Shown here one piece after another: positions 42,899 through 53,111 of a stretch of 64,000 nt of DNA (position 1 is its first letter; the number at the start of each line of letters is the position of its first letter). This DNA is from Archangium lipolyticum (GTDB lineage: Bacteria; Myxococcota; Myxococcia; Myxococcales; Myxococcaceae). Below the pieces are notes generated by a model. That model searched no databases. It saw nothing but the letters and a program-made list of their open reading frames with translations, and had not been told where the DNA came from. The position numbers and the translations under genes are program-made. Where the stretch lies: assembly GCF_024623785.1 (NCBI RefSeq), contig NZ_JANKBZ010000001.1:868001-932000 (forward strand). Direction: 5' to 3'.

Positions 42899-43807
42899 TC
42901 ACCTTCTCTGCACGAGTGACTCCCTGGCGATGTCTACGAACGCGCGAAGAGCGGGAGTGCGCTGTGCGCGGCTCGGGAAATAGAGGAAGTAGCCGGGCAC
43001 CGTGGGCGCGTAGGGCTCGAGCACCCGCTGAAGCCGCCCGCTGCGCAGATCCTCCATGACCATGGGCTCGAACGCGTAGGCAAGCCCCAAGCCCAGCCTG
43101 GCCATCGACGCGCACAGCAGACCATCGTTCGTGACGACGCCGCCGCGAACCGGCAAGCGCCACGTCTTTCGACCCCGCTCCAGTTCCCAGGCGTAGAGCG
43201 CTCCGGTCGTCGGCGAGCGGAAGGTGATGCACTCGTGGCGCAGCAGATCCTCGGGACGCTGAGGCACCCCGAGCCGCGCCAGGTACTCAGGTGTGCCCAC
43301 GATGACGAAGCGAAACGGCTCCGTGAGCCGAACCTGCACCATGTCACGCTCAATGATCTCGCTGAGCCGCACGCCCGCGTCGTAGCCCCCCGCGACGATG
43401 TCCACGAGTTGCTCTTCGAGCACGACTTCGACCTCCACGCGTGGGTGGCGCGCGCGGAACGTAGGCAGGACCGGTTCGATCACATGCGGCACCGCCGCTC
43501 GCGGCACGGAGAGCCGCAACCTGCCCACGAGCTCGCCGGGCTGAGCGGAGAGTTCCTTCACCGCAGCGAGCGCCTGCGCCAGGCCAGGCCCAGCCGTCTC
43601 GACCAGCTTCCGACCTACGTCGGTCAGCGCCACGCTCCGGGTCGTGCGAGTCAGGAGCACCACACGCAACTGCTCCTCGAGCTGCCGCACCGCCTGACTT
43701 ACCGCGGAGCGGGTGACGCCGAGCTCGCGGGCCGCGCCGCTGAAGCTACGCAAGCGCGCCACCACCAGAAAGACCTGAAGCTGCGGCAGGAGAGCCGTAT
43801 CCATCAT
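42899..43807 (-). CDS. LysR-family transcriptional regulator
   Basis: The product has 302 residues from MMDTALLPQLQVFLVVARLR. The HTH is FSGAARELGVTRSAVSQAVRQLEEQLR. The effector domain includes EEQLVDIVAGGYDAGVRLSEII. It is divergent from the operon that starts with a truncated carboxymuconolactone decarboxylase (170 bp between starts), which it likely controls. Confidence 0.9.
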   Translation of the reverse strand: MMDTALLPQLQVFLVVARLRSFSGAARELGVTRSAVSQAVRQLEEQLRVVLLTRTTRSVALTDVGRKLVETAGPGLAQALAAVKELSAQPGELVGRLRLSVPRAAVPHVIEPVLPTFRARHPRVEVEVVLEEQLVDIVAGGYDAGVRLSEIIERDMVQVRLTEPFRFVIVGTPEYLARLGVPQRPEDLLRHECITFRSPTTGALYAWELERGRKTWRLPVRGGVVTNDGLLCASMARLGLGLAYAFEPMVMEDLRSGRLQRVLEPYAPTVPGYFLYFPSRAQRTPALRAFVDIARESLVQRR

Positions 43808-43977
43808 ATGAGTCGCCTTGGACTTTCTGGACCGAGCCGCCGCCATACCCGAAGGTGCATTGTACAGCAGCGCTTGACAGGCCGTTGCTTCTGCCACCCG
43901 TAGTCGAGCCCGCAGCCGCCACATATCTCTTGTCGTGAACGGGGACGCGAGCCCCCAGGCTTCACCGAGAGCGCAAC

Positions 43978-45224
<1,247 letters not shown>

Positions 45225-45241
45225 AGGGGTGAAGAATACAC

Positions 45242-45949
45242 ATGAACCTCAGGCGGTTCTTGATGGTGTGCGCGTCGGCGCTGGCGTTGTGCCTTGGCCC
45301 GCCCGCCCTGGCCCAGAAAGCGCAGGTCCCGTTCGTGCGACTGGAGGACCTGGAAATCGACCCCGCGCGGTTGGAAGGCTTCAAGGCGGCGGCTCGCGAG
45401 CATGCGGTGGCGACGCTTCGGATGGAGCGGGGCGTGCTGGCCCTCCATGCCGCGGCAGAGAAAGGCAACCCGGCCCGCATCCGTGTGTTCGAGATGTACG
45501 CGGACGAAAGCGCGTATCAAGCGCATCTGCGGACGCCGCATTTCCAGAGGTTTCGCTCTGGCACGGCCAAGATGGTGTTGGCCCGCAGAATGTACGACGC
45601 GGTGCCCATCCTGCTCGGCGCAAAGCCGCGGTTGCCTGCCAAAACGCTTGTGCGTATCGCCGAACTGGAGATCGATCCGGCCCAGCTCGAAGCCTACAAG
45701 GCCGCCGTGACGGAGGAGATCGAAACCTCGATCCGCATCGAAGCCGGCGTGCTGGCCATCTACTCGGTGGCCTTGAAAGAGAACCCGACCCATCTGCGGT
45801 TTTTCGAGATTTACGCGGACGAGAAGGCATACCGTCAGCACCTCGAGTCGCCGCACTTCAAGAAGTACGTGGACGTCACCAGGTCCATGATCACGGCGCG
45901 CAGGCTTTTCGAGACGGAGCCGCTCTCGCTCAGCGCGAAGCCACGGTGA
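45242..45949 (+). CDS. Exported protein with two tandem ABM-type domains
   Basis: This 235-residue protein has a signal peptide (ALCLGPPALAQ) and two similar domains, about 28-125 and 135-225. Each starts RLEDLEIDPARLEGFKAA or IAELEIDPAQLEAYKAA and ends with a pattern EMYADESAYQAHLRTPHFQ or EIYADEKAYRQHLESPHFK. This is the antibiotic biosynthesis monooxygenase ferredoxin-like fold, usually one domain per chain in the cytoplasm. Here it is fused in tandem and exported. Substrate unknown. Confidence 0.82.
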   Translation: MNLRRFLMVCASALALCLGPPALAQKAQVPFVRLEDLEIDPARLEGFKAAAREHAVATLRMERGVLALHAAAEKGNPARIRVFEMYADESAYQAHLRTPHFQRFRSGTAKMVLARRMYDAVPILLGAKPRLPAKTLVRIAELEIDPAQLEAYKAAVTEEIETSIRIEAGVLAIYSVALKENPTHLRFFEIYADEKAYRQHLESPHFKKYVDVTRSMITARRLFETEPLSLSAKPR

Positions 45950-46068
45950 GGCCGCTTTCACCCAAAGGAAGTGACATGAAGACGAAACGATCGGACCTGT
46001 CCAGGTCGACGGACGGCACGTTCTGACCCTTACGCCGTCACCACCCATCATCCAACCGGAGGATGCAC

Positions 46069-46599
46069 ATGAAGCTGCTCACCGCGACGGTCTTCTCACT
46101 TCCGCTGCTCGCCCTGACATTCGCCCAGGCCAGCTCAGGGGGCGCGGCCTCAGGGCCGGGAGCTCCCCCGGCCGCCTCACGCGGAGGCTCGCAGGCCCTG
46201 CGCATCACGAGGAACGGCTCGCAGCCCTCCGCCAAAGGGCCCGCCGAGAACTTTACAGGCGCCGTGCGCATCGACCCGCTGTTCCAGGCGACCGAGCCCT
46301 CACGCGCCGCGGGCGCCTCCGTCACGTTCGAGCCCGGTGCCCGTACGGCGTGGCACACCCATCCGCTCGGACAGAGGCTGGTCGTGACGGCGGGCGTCGG
46401 CCGCGTGCAGGTGTGGGGCGGCGCCGTCGAGGAGATGCGTCCGGGCGACGTGGTGTGGATTCCGCCCGGCCAGAAGCACTGGCACGGCGCCTCCCCGACC
46501 ACCGCGATGACCCACCTGGCCATCCAGGAGGCGCTCGACGGCAAGGTCGTCGAGTGGATGGAGAAGGTCACCGACGCGCAGTACGACGCGCAGCCCTGA
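46069..46599 (+). CDS. Exported cupin, related to hydroxynitrile-lyase-type cupins
   Basis: The product has 176 residues from the ATG at 46069, with GGAGG 6 nt upstream. The signal peptide is about 1-23. The cupin has [20 protein letters not shown] and [16 protein letters not shown], with probable metal ligands His96, His98, Gln102 and His137. The His-His-Gln-His set and its spacing match manganese cupins such as the Granulicella hydroxynitrile lyase, which are cytoplasmic. The physiological role of the family is unclear. It belongs to the operon led by the aldo/keto reductase. Confidence 0.85.
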   Translation: MKLLTATVFSLPLLALTFAQASSGGAASGPGAPPAASRGGSQALRITRNGSQPSAKGPAENFTGAVRIDPLFQATEPSRAAGASVTFEPGARTAWHTHPLGQRLVVTAGVGRVQVWGGAVEEMRPGDVVWIPPGQKHWHGASPTTAMTHLAIQEALDGKVVEWMEKVTDAQYDAQP

Positions 46600-46613
46600 A
46601 AGGAGAACGCACC

Positions 46614-47177
46614 ATGAGCACCACCGAGAAGGCCCCACCGAGGCACTGCGCCCAGGGTTTGCCAATGTCTGTGACCCCTTCGCCGTCGCCCGTGACGACC
46701 CCTCGCGTCCGTGCGGCGCGGGCGGCGCGGTCCGGGGTGGTCTTCATCGCCTCTCTCGTCTTCGCGCTCGCGCTGTCGGCGCTCCCAGCCCATGCGCAGC
46801 AACATGCTCCCACTGAGGCAAAGACCATGAAGATTCGACTGACGGTTGGAGAGAAGGTCCTGACGGCCACCCTGCGCGACAACGAGACCACTCGCGACTT
46901 CGTATCCCTGCTGCCACTGACCCTGACCCTCGAGGACTACGCGGCAACCGAGAAGATCAGCGACCTGCCGAGGAGGCTGTCCACGAAGGGCACGCCGCCA
47001 GGCACCGATGCCTCGGCCGGAGACATCACCTACTACGCCCCCTGGGGGAATCTGGCCCTGTTCTACAGGGACTCCGGCCATGCGAACGGGCTCGTCACGC
47101 TCGGGAAGCTCGACGGTGGCGTCGAAGCCCTGAGGGAGCCCGGTCCGCTGAAGGCGAGGATCGAGCTCGTCAAGTAG
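46614..47177 (+). CDS. Cyclophilin-like-fold protein, probably exported
   Basis: The product has 187 residues from the ATG at 46614, preceded by AAAGGAG. A long N-terminal tail leads to one hydrophobic segment (about 42-60, VVFIASLVFALALSALPAHA). The C-terminal domain is the small cyclophilin-like barrel (MKIRLTVGEKVLTATLRDNETT, GDITYYAPWGNLALFYRD, GLVTLGKLDGG). Relatives are soluble proteins of unknown activity, often next to redox enzymes. Confidence 0.8.
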   Translation: MSTTEKAPPRHCAQGLPMSVTPSPSPVTTPRVRAARAARSGVVFIASLVFALALSALPAHAQQHAPTEAKTMKIRLTVGEKVLTATLRDNETTRDFVSLLPLTLTLEDYAATEKISDLPRRLSTKGTPPGTDASAGDITYYAPWGNLALFYRDSGHANGLVTLGKLDGGVEALREPGPLKARIELVK

Positions 47178-47348
47178 GTGAGCAGTTCCTTCGCGGTCGG
47201 CGCGCCGGTCGGCACTGCAGGAAGAGGACGATGAGGGCCCAGGCGCTCAACCAGGGACGTGACCACATACCTGACGGACGTGAGTCAACACGAGGGGTGG
47301 ATACGCCGCACCTCCGATGGACGGTGACCCCAGCGGGGAAAACAAAAA

Positions 47349-47374
47349 GGGCCGGCCACTTACGTGACCGGCCC
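47349..47374 (-). terminator. Duplicated tRNA terminator hairpin (left)
   Basis: An 11-bp stem with one G-T pair (47349-47359 with 47364-47374) is followed on the minus strand by a T5 run (47344-47348). It is the copy of the tRNA-Thr terminator at 51097-51122. Confidence 0.7.
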
Positions 47375-47381
47375 TTCTCTT

Positions 47382-47428
47382 TGGAGCCGACACCCGGATT
47401 TGAACCGGGGACCTACTGATTACGAATC
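47382..47428 (-). pseudogene. 3' fragment of tRNA-Thr
   Basis: These 47 bases equal nucleotides 30-76 of the intact tRNA-Thr at 51130-51205, including the T-arm and CCA end. The 5' half is absent, so it cannot be functional. Confidence 0.85.
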
Positions 47429-47744
47429 GGAGCTGGGCAGGGGCAGCCCCAGGCTCTTCTCTCTGAAAATGGCCCGTTCTGGCCGCCTCTGGCACGCCCC
47501 GAGTGGGGGAAAAGTGGGGGAGAAAATCTCCGTGGATCCCCCACCCCACCACGCCTGCGGACCAGCAGCTGGCACGGGGCACCACCCCGACACGGGCCGC
47601 TCCATGTGAGAGCACCTCGCCTACCAGGGAGTACATCCCCGATGTTCCCTCAGGCCGAACTGCTGATCGTCGTGGAGATCACTGCGGCTCTGGGTACCTC
47701 AGGGAGGTATGCTCCTGCTCCCATTAAGAGCAAGAGGGGGGCGC
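47429..47744. other. Left flank of the island, no gene seen
   Basis: These 316 bp lie between the left repeat and the LRAT-type gene. Short ORFs overlap the tRNA fragment or lack codon bias. It might hold a decayed recombinase end, but no recombinase motif was recognised. A promoter for the LRAT-type gene is expected here and none is obvious. Confidence 0.5.
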
Positions 47745-48581
47745 ATGCGTCGAGGCGATCACATCAAGGTGAACCGCGGCATCTACAGCCACCACGGCAT
47801 CCTCGTTGGAGCCAACGAGGTCATTCACTACACGGGCGAACTCGCCTCAAAAGAGAACGCCGTGGTTCGATTGGACCCACTCGATCGATTTCTCAGCGGC
47901 GGAACACCGGAGCTCGTCCAGTACGGAATGTGCCTCTCCGATGACGAGGTGGTCTGTCGCGCCAGGAGCCGGATGGGCGAGAACCTCTACGACCTCTTCG
48001 AGAACAACTGCGAGCACTTCGCCCGCTGGTGTAAGACCGGCGAGCGCCAGAGCGAACAGGTCCGAGATGCGACGTCGAGCACCGCGGGAACCGTTGGTGT
48101 CGGAGCAGCCGCCGCGGGCTCGGTGGGAGTCGTCTCCGCGACGGGTGTTGTCGCTGGCCTGAGCGGTGCGGGAATCATGTCGGGTCTGGGCGCGGTGGGA
48201 GGAGCTGTCGGAGCTGGAGCTATCGGTGGGCTGGGCGTGCTCGCAGCCGCACCTATCGCCGTGACGAGCATTGCCATGAATCAGGTCCTCCGGGATGACC
48301 CATCGCTTCCGGAGGACGAACGAGAGGCGCGCAAAACGGGACGGACAGCCACTGTTATCGGAGGAGTAACAGGTGTCGGGGGTTCCGTTGCCGCCATCTC
48401 GGTCGCGGGCACAGTGAGTGGGCTCAGCGCGGCTGGCATTACCTCCGGGCTCGCGGCCATTGGCGGAACTGTGGGTGGAGGAATGGTGGCCGGCGTCGCC
48501 GTGACGGTTGCTGCGCCTGCCGCCGCAGCAGCCGCTATTGGCTACGGAGCCTATCGGTTCATCAAGTGGCTCAAGGACTGA
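47745..48581 (+). CDS. LRAT/NlpC-P60-type protein with duplicated Gly-rich hydrophobic region
   Basis: The product has 278 residues from MRRGDHIKVNRG (GAGGGGGG upstream). Residues 1-105 form an LRAT domain: His16 and His28 in SHHGILVG...VIHY and Cys89 in NNCEHFARWC, a complete His-His-Cys set. Residues 112-172 and 201-260 are two copies of a hydrophobic Gly/Ala-rich unit (VVAGLSGAGIMSGLGAVGG and TVSGLSAAGITSGLAAIGG) that may insert in membranes. The activity is likely acyl transfer or lipid/peptide cleavage. It lies alone in the island, 300 bp upstream of a toxin gene. Effector or defence role is inference. Confidence 0.78.
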   Translation: MRRGDHIKVNRGIYSHHGILVGANEVIHYTGELASKENAVVRLDPLDRFLSGGTPELVQYGMCLSDDEVVCRARSRMGENLYDLFENNCEHFARWCKTGERQSEQVRDATSSTAGTVGVGAAAAGSVGVVSATGVVAGLSGAGIMSGLGAVGGAVGAGAIGGLGVLAAAPIAVTSIAMNQVLRDDPSLPEDEREARKTGRTATVIGGVTGVGGSVAAISVAGTVSGLSAAGITSGLAAIGGTVGGGMVAGVAVTVAAPAAAAAAIGYGAYRFIKWLKD

Positions 48582-48881
48582 ACCGGGACGCCCCCAGGCG
48601 AGGTGTACGCTGTCGCGAAGTTCCCGGGGTACTCCAACGAACCCTGGGCTTCGTCGCCGTTTTGGGGACCCTGATGCATGGGCTCAAGACCACAGTCGGA
48701 AGTCCAGGAGATCCGGCGCGCCGGCCTGAGAGCCACTCAGGCGCAGAGCGCCGCGAAGTCACGAAACCCGGGTGAACCATTCTCCCGCGACGAACGGGGC
48801 CTCGAGCACCGCCGCCAGTCGGGCATCTTCGCGCCGCCGATCCCCTACCCTCTCCATCTTCCGAAATCCAAGGGCTGGACA
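48582..48881. other. Intergenic stretch before the SitA-like gene
   Basis: These 300 bp separate the LRAT-type gene from the toxin gene. An ORF at 48566-48775 crosses it but shows no recognisable domain. The promoter of the toxin gene is probably here; no clear -35/-10 pair could be picked. Confidence 0.45.
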
Positions 48882-50411
48882 ATGCTCGCTGACTTGCCCC
48901 AGGCCCGGTGGACGGGCCTGCTGCTCGCCCTGGCCCTGCTGTCCACCGGCTGCACGTCACTGACACTACCGCCCGGCATGAGAACGGGCCTGCGCTACAC
49001 GCCACACGAGCCTGTCCCGCCCGTGTCGGTGGCGAGGCCTGGCGTCGAGGCCCCAGACGCCCTCCCCACCCCGCCCGAGCCCGAGGCACCGCAGCGGCTA
49101 CACCGGCGCCGGGCCTCCCGTGTGGAGGTAACGGCGGTGAGCCCGGACAGCGCGGAGAGGGAGGTGCAGCAGAAGGCCCTCGCGGCCCAGTTGGCATTTC
49201 GCGGTGCCGTTCTCGACGTGTCGGGCTCCACCCGCCGCATTTCCAGCGAACTCGCCCGGCTCAAGGTCAGTGGCCGGGGCCTCGCCAGCGCAAACGATGT
49301 CTTCCTCCGCTATGCCGACTACGGCACCGAGCAACTGCGGTGGATTGACGCCCAGCTCGCCGCCGCCACCCGGCTGGCCAACGCCGCTTCGCAGGTGGAG
49401 GACCCGGACATGCAGCTCGCCCTGCTGCGCGTGGCCGGTCCACGGCTGGAAGCCACCATGGTGGGCTCGCTCCTGCTCGCCGTCTGGCTCGACTTCCTCA
49501 ACCTCGCAGATGTCGCGCTCAGACAGCACCTCTACCCCGTGGAGACGCTCTTCGCGGACATGGAGCGCAGGCAGGAGCTGCTCGCGCCCACCATGACGGC
49601 GCTCTCCTCCCGGGAGCACGAGCTGGTGGAGGCCGCGGCGCAAGACGTGCCCCCGCTGGCAGGCCACCTCACGGAGGAATTCGTGGCCACCGTGGAGAGA
49701 ATGCGCGTGGCGGCGGAGAACCTCCAGAAGGTGCTGGTGCTCAAGGAAACCATCGAGACTGTCACGATGCTCTCGACGATGAGGTTCTCACTGCCCCCGG
49801 TGCCTCCGTCCGCTCCCGCCCTGCTCGGCATCGGCCTGGCGGTAGGCGGCGACGGCGTGATGATGGGCACGCGCATTGTCGTGTCCGCCGAGTGGGTGGA
49901 GTGGGTGCGCCAGTTGGTGCGTGCGGGCGTCCTCTCCCTGCCCGTCGTCAGCGCCGCCGTACGGATTCAGGCGGGCCAGGTGATGCTGGCGCAGGCGCAC
50001 GGCGAGCTGCCGCGGGGCGTGCGCGAAGCGCTGGGCGATGGGCCCGAGGTGGGGGCCATGCACGGGACGGGCAAGGCAGGAGCCGGAATGGCAGAGCCGC
50101 CGCGGCACCACGTCATGCCCAAGGAGTTCCGCGAGTGGTTCGAGAAGCGCGGCTTCACCGGCGAGATGGACATCGACGAGTTCTGCGTCAGGCTGGAGCA
50201 GGCGCATCACGAGGCCATTCACGGTGGTGGCGACTGGAAGCTGGGTCGCACATGGCCCGGCGAATGGAACCAGATGATCATGGAGGTGTTGGGAAGAGCC
50301 GAGTCCAGAGCGGGCCGGATGTTGACGCGGAACGAGATCCTGAAGATCGTCGCGGGGCGCATGGAGGCGTACTACATCCCGATGAACTTCATCCCGTGGA
50401 AAGGGCCATGA
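48882..50411 (+). CDS. SitA-like lipoprotein toxin (TIGR02269/SitA5-type)
   Basis: This is a 509-residue protein from MLADLPQARW. Lipoprotein signal ends in LSTGC (Cys 24). A Pro/Glu-rich linker leads to a long helical middle part (about 95-330). The C-terminal 105 residues hold HHVMPKEFREWFEKRG, EQAHHEAIHGGGDW and WPGEWNQMIMEVL, a His-rich nuclease-like pattern matching the TIGR02269 lipoproteins classed with SitA5 polymorphic toxins. SitA toxins pass between kin by TraA-dependent outer-membrane exchange and kill recipients lacking the immunity protein. Its gene overlaps the next by 4 bp. Toxin mechanism is not proven for this branch. Confidence 0.78.
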   Translation: MLADLPQARWTGLLLALALLSTGCTSLTLPPGMRTGLRYTPHEPVPPVSVARPGVEAPDALPTPPEPEAPQRLHRRRASRVEVTAVSPDSAEREVQQKALAAQLAFRGAVLDVSGSTRRISSELARLKVSGRGLASANDVFLRYADYGTEQLRWIDAQLAAATRLANAASQVEDPDMQLALLRVAGPRLEATMVGSLLLAVWLDFLNLADVALRQHLYPVETLFADMERRQELLAPTMTALSSREHELVEAAAQDVPPLAGHLTEEFVATVERMRVAAENLQKVLVLKETIETVTMLSTMRFSLPPVPPSAPALLGIGLAVGGDGVMMGTRIVVSAEWVEWVRQLVRAGVLSLPVVSAAVRIQAGQVMLAQAHGELPRGVREALGDGPEVGAMHGTGKAGAGMAEPPRHHVMPKEFREWFEKRGFTGEMDIDEFCVRLEQAHHEAIHGGGDWKLGRTWPGEWNQMIMEVLGRAESRAGRMLTRNEILKIVAGRMEAYYIPMNFIPWKGP

Positions 50412-50878
50412 GCGACAGACATCCTTTTCAGGGCAACTGGGTGGCACGCCTGTATGAGCGGGTCCGCGAGCGCGGTTTCGATTCACTCACGGCGTTCGCC
50501 GAGGCGCGCCCCACCGCCTCGCTGGTGGCTCTGGCCAAGGAGCTTGGTCCGGACGACATCGCAGGAGTGCAGGTGTTCAAAGGACTGGTGGCCGAAGCAG
50601 AGCGGCACAATCAGGTCACACGCCTTGTGCGCGGACAACTCGTGCGAGAACTGTGGGCGTGTCTCCCAAGCGGCTGGCCGGCCGTGCTCGACGACGCAAA
50701 TCGTTTCGACGTCGCCCATGCACTCGGCGCGTGGGTTGCCTTCACCCCAGAGACCCACAAGGAGCGCGCCGACAAGGCCGGCGATGCACTCCTCGCTACG
50801 CCACCGCCGCCCGGATGGCTCCCCCTCGGACCAGACGACGAGTTGCTGCGCACGCTCCTGCCCGACGAAACAGTCTAG
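50408..50878 (+). CDS. Putative SitI-like immunity protein
   Basis: The product has 156 residues from the ATG at 50408, overlapping the toxin stop (ATGA). It has no signal peptide, so it is cytoplasmic. The start (HPFQGNWVARLYERVRERGFDSLTAFAEARPTASLVALAKELGPDDIAG) matches small proteins that follow TIGR02269 lipoproteins and are often mislabelled as Nudix hydrolases. No Nudix box is present here. Position and overlap are the basis for immunity. Confidence 0.72.
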   Translation: MSDRHPFQGNWVARLYERVRERGFDSLTAFAEARPTASLVALAKELGPDDIAGVQVFKGLVAEAERHNQVTRLVRGQLVRELWACLPSGWPAVLDDANRFDVAHALGAWVAFTPETHKERADKAGDALLATPPPPGWLPLGPDDELLRTLLPDETV

Positions 50879-51088
50879 CCCCAAGGCTTGCCCGTGGTTC
50901 CGGAGGAACCGCTGCCTGCCCACCTGCTCGGCCGCGTCCGCGCGGGCCTCAGGCTCCCCAGGTCCTTACCAGTAGATCTCCCCCCCGACCCAGGTGCCTC
51001 TGAACCCGCCTCGACGCTTCGCCTTCACGACATGCTCCCGAGGGGGGGGCTATCGGGCGGCGTTGTCCAACGGCTTCCCAACAAGGGA
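50879..51088. other. Right flank of the island, no gene seen
   Basis: 210 bp between the immunity gene and the right repeat. GC-rich, with several G-runs; no ORF with codon bias, no recombinase motif. Confidence 0.45.
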
Positions 51089-51205
<117 letters not shown>

Positions 51206-51536
51206 ACAAGGACGACGCTTTTTGGCGTCACCGATGTGGGCGCGCGAAGTAACACGCCCCTCCAACCACGGCAAGCACTTCTTTCATTCCACGTCACTTC
51301 GGTCCCCACCCGCCTTCCACGGGCCACACCCACCCCCTTCCCGGCCCAGCCAGAGACCAGGCGAGCAACCGGGCGGTGACCCCCGGTGAATGACACGCCG
51401 CGTTGGCTAACTACCTGAAACAACTAAAACTTTGTGCCCAAACAAGCCTGTCCAGCGATTGACCCATGCTGGCTGCTATGCACATAAGGGCCCCGCCTCT
51501 ACCCAATCGCCTCAACCCCAAGGAGCGATTTCTCAC
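51206..51536. other. Intergenic region between tRNA-Thr and glutamate dehydrogenase
   Basis: 331 bp without a gene. The part near 51425-51490 is AT-richer and holds the likely dehydrogenase promoter (51459-51488) and its ribosome-binding site AAGGAG at 51520. The rest shows nothing recognisable; it may include the tRNA promoter near 51206-51260. Confidence 0.5.
51459..51488 (+). promoter_or_regulatory. Candidate sigma70-type promoter of the GDH gene
   Basis: TTGACC (51459-51464) and CATAAG (51483-51488) are spaced by 18 bp, about 50 bp upstream of the ATG at 51537. Moderate match to consensus. Confidence 0.4.
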
Positions 51537-53087
51537 ATGGCAAGCGAAGAGAACTTCATGCGCGCCCCGGCCCCGACGCCGAAGCGCACCGTCTACACGG
51601 AAGCGATGGAAATCTTCCATCGCGCCGCGGACCTCATCGGTCTGGACAAGCGCGTGCGCCTCGAGCTCGAGGAGCCGGACTACGAGCACATCTTCTACGT
51701 CACCGCGAAGCTGAAGGATCGCCTGGTGCCGCTCGCTCCCGAGCAGGCCCGGGACTTCGCGGACCTCCAGGTCACCCAGGTCCGCAACCCCGAGGGCCTG
51801 GAGCGCCTGGCCGACGGGAAGATCATCCTCAACGGCCGCGCCCTGCTCGGCTCGGACGTCTCCATCCGCCGTGGTCACCTGCGCCTTCCCGACGGCCACG
51901 TGTACCAGCTCGTTCCCGGCGAGTCGCAGCGCTTCAAGGCCTACCGCGTCCAGCACAACCAGGCCCGCGGCCCCTACAAGGGTGGCATCCGCTATCACCG
52001 CGAGGTCTCCCTGGATCTCTTCAAAGCGCTCGCCGCGGAGATGACCTGGAAGACCGCCATCTCCGAGGTCCCCTTCGGCGGTGGCAAGGGTGGCATCCAG
52101 ATCGACCCCCGCGCCTACGGCAAGGAGGAGCTGGAGAACATCACCCTGCGCTTCATGTACAAGCTCAAGGGACTCATCGGCCCCAACATCGACATCCCCG
52201 CTCCCGACGTGGGGACGAATGGGGACATCATGGCCCTCATGTACCGCCAGTACTCGGACGGCGAGCGCGAGCGGCACAACCTGCGCGGCATCGTCACCGG
52301 CAAGGACGTGCGCATCGGCGGCTCCGAGGGCCGTGCGGCCGCCACCGGCCAGGGCGTGGCCTTCTGCATCGAGGACTACTACGCCGAGAAGGGTGAGACC
52401 CTCAAGGGCAAGAGCTTCATCCTCCAGGGCTTCGGCAACGTGGGCAGCCACGGCGCCGCCATCCTCCAGAAGATGGGCGCCCGCCTGCTCGCGGTCAACG
52501 ACGCCGACGGCACCATCTACAACGGCGACGGCATCGACGTGCCCGCGCTGCTCGCCTACGTCAATGATCCGAAGAACCTGCGCCGCAGCGTGCTCGGGTT
52601 CCCCGGCGCCCAGAAGATCGACAAGAAGGACTTCTGGGAGGTCCAGGCGGACATCTGCTTCCCGGCGGCCCTCGGTGGCGAGATCACCGCGGACATCGCC
52701 GAGCGTCTCAAGGTGAAGCTGGTGGCCGAGGGCGCCAACGGCCCCACCACCCCCGAGGCCGACCGCGTCCTTCAGAAGCGCGGCATCGACATGATCCCCG
52801 ACATCATCGCCAACGCCGGTGGCGTGACGGTGAGCTACTACGAGTGGATCCAGAACAAGCGCATGGAGCGCTGGAGCGAGGCCGAGGTCAACCAGCGCCT
52901 CGAGCACGCGATGAAGCGCAACTACCGCATCATCCGCGACATCTCCCGCAACCAGTCGCGCCGCACGGACTCGCATGACAGCCGTCCGTTCTGCATCGGC
53001 AAGGAAGTGGATCCGCGCTGCGCCGCGATGATCCTCGCCCTCAAGCGCATCGAGGCCCACTACCTCCTCGAGGGCTTCTCGCAGTAA
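51537..53087 (+). CDS. Glu/Leu/Phe/Val dehydrogenase (glutamate dehydrogenase type)
   Basis: The product has 516 residues from MASEENFMRAP. The dimerisation domain has GPYKGGIRYH and the catalytic-Lys motif VPFGGGKGGIQIDP. The Rossmann domain has FILQGFGNVGSHGA. IPAPDVGTNGDIMALMYRQYS follows the family. It interconverts glutamate and 2-oxoglutarate with ammonia. The N-terminal 60-residue extension is longer than in classical hexameric GDH. Cofactor choice (NAD or NADP) cannot be read with confidence. Monocistronic, followed by a strong terminator. Confidence 0.93.
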   Translation: MASEENFMRAPAPTPKRTVYTEAMEIFHRAADLIGLDKRVRLELEEPDYEHIFYVTAKLKDRLVPLAPEQARDFADLQVTQVRNPEGLERLADGKIILNGRALLGSDVSIRRGHLRLPDGHVYQLVPGESQRFKAYRVQHNQARGPYKGGIRYHREVSLDLFKALAAEMTWKTAISEVPFGGGKGGIQIDPRAYGKEELENITLRFMYKLKGLIGPNIDIPAPDVGTNGDIMALMYRQYSDGERERHNLRGIVTGKDVRIGGSEGRAAATGQGVAFCIEDYYAEKGETLKGKSFILQGFGNVGSHGAAILQKMGARLLAVNDADGTIYNGDGIDVPALLAYVNDPKNLRRSVLGFPGAQKIDKKDFWEVQADICFPAALGGEITADIAERLKVKLVAEGANGPTTPEADRVLQKRGIDMIPDIIANAGGVTVSYYEWIQNKRMERWSEAEVNQRLEHAMKRNYRIIRDISRNQSRRTDSHDSRPFCIGKEVDPRCAAMILALKRIEAHYLLEGFSQ

Positions 53088-53111
53088 CTCCCGGTCAGCG
53101 CCGGAAGCACG

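Larger units (their letters stand above)
47341..47428. repeat. Left 88-bp direct repeat (att-like)
   Basis: It matches 51089-51176 at 87 of 88 bases. It starts just before the tRNA terminator hairpin and ends inside the anticodon stem, where the two flanks diverge (GGAGCTGG here, AGTTGCTC at right). Confidence 0.85.

Noticed and set aside
45976-46026. 16-codon ORF with a good ribosome-binding site after the ABM gene
   Set aside because: Too short to assign. It may be a gene remnant or leader peptide, but nothing supports a function.
47382-47428. Second tRNA-Thr gene at the left repeat
   Set aside because: Only nucleotides 30-76 are present and there is no 5' half.
47364-47609. ORF reading through the tRNA fragment (RHPDLNRGPTDYES)
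   Set aside because: That peptide is the known mistranslation of a tRNA 3' half; no codon bias downstream.
50408-50878. Nudix hydrolase label for the gene after the SitA-like toxin
   Set aside because: No Nudix box is present in the sequence; the overlap with the toxin gene favours immunity.
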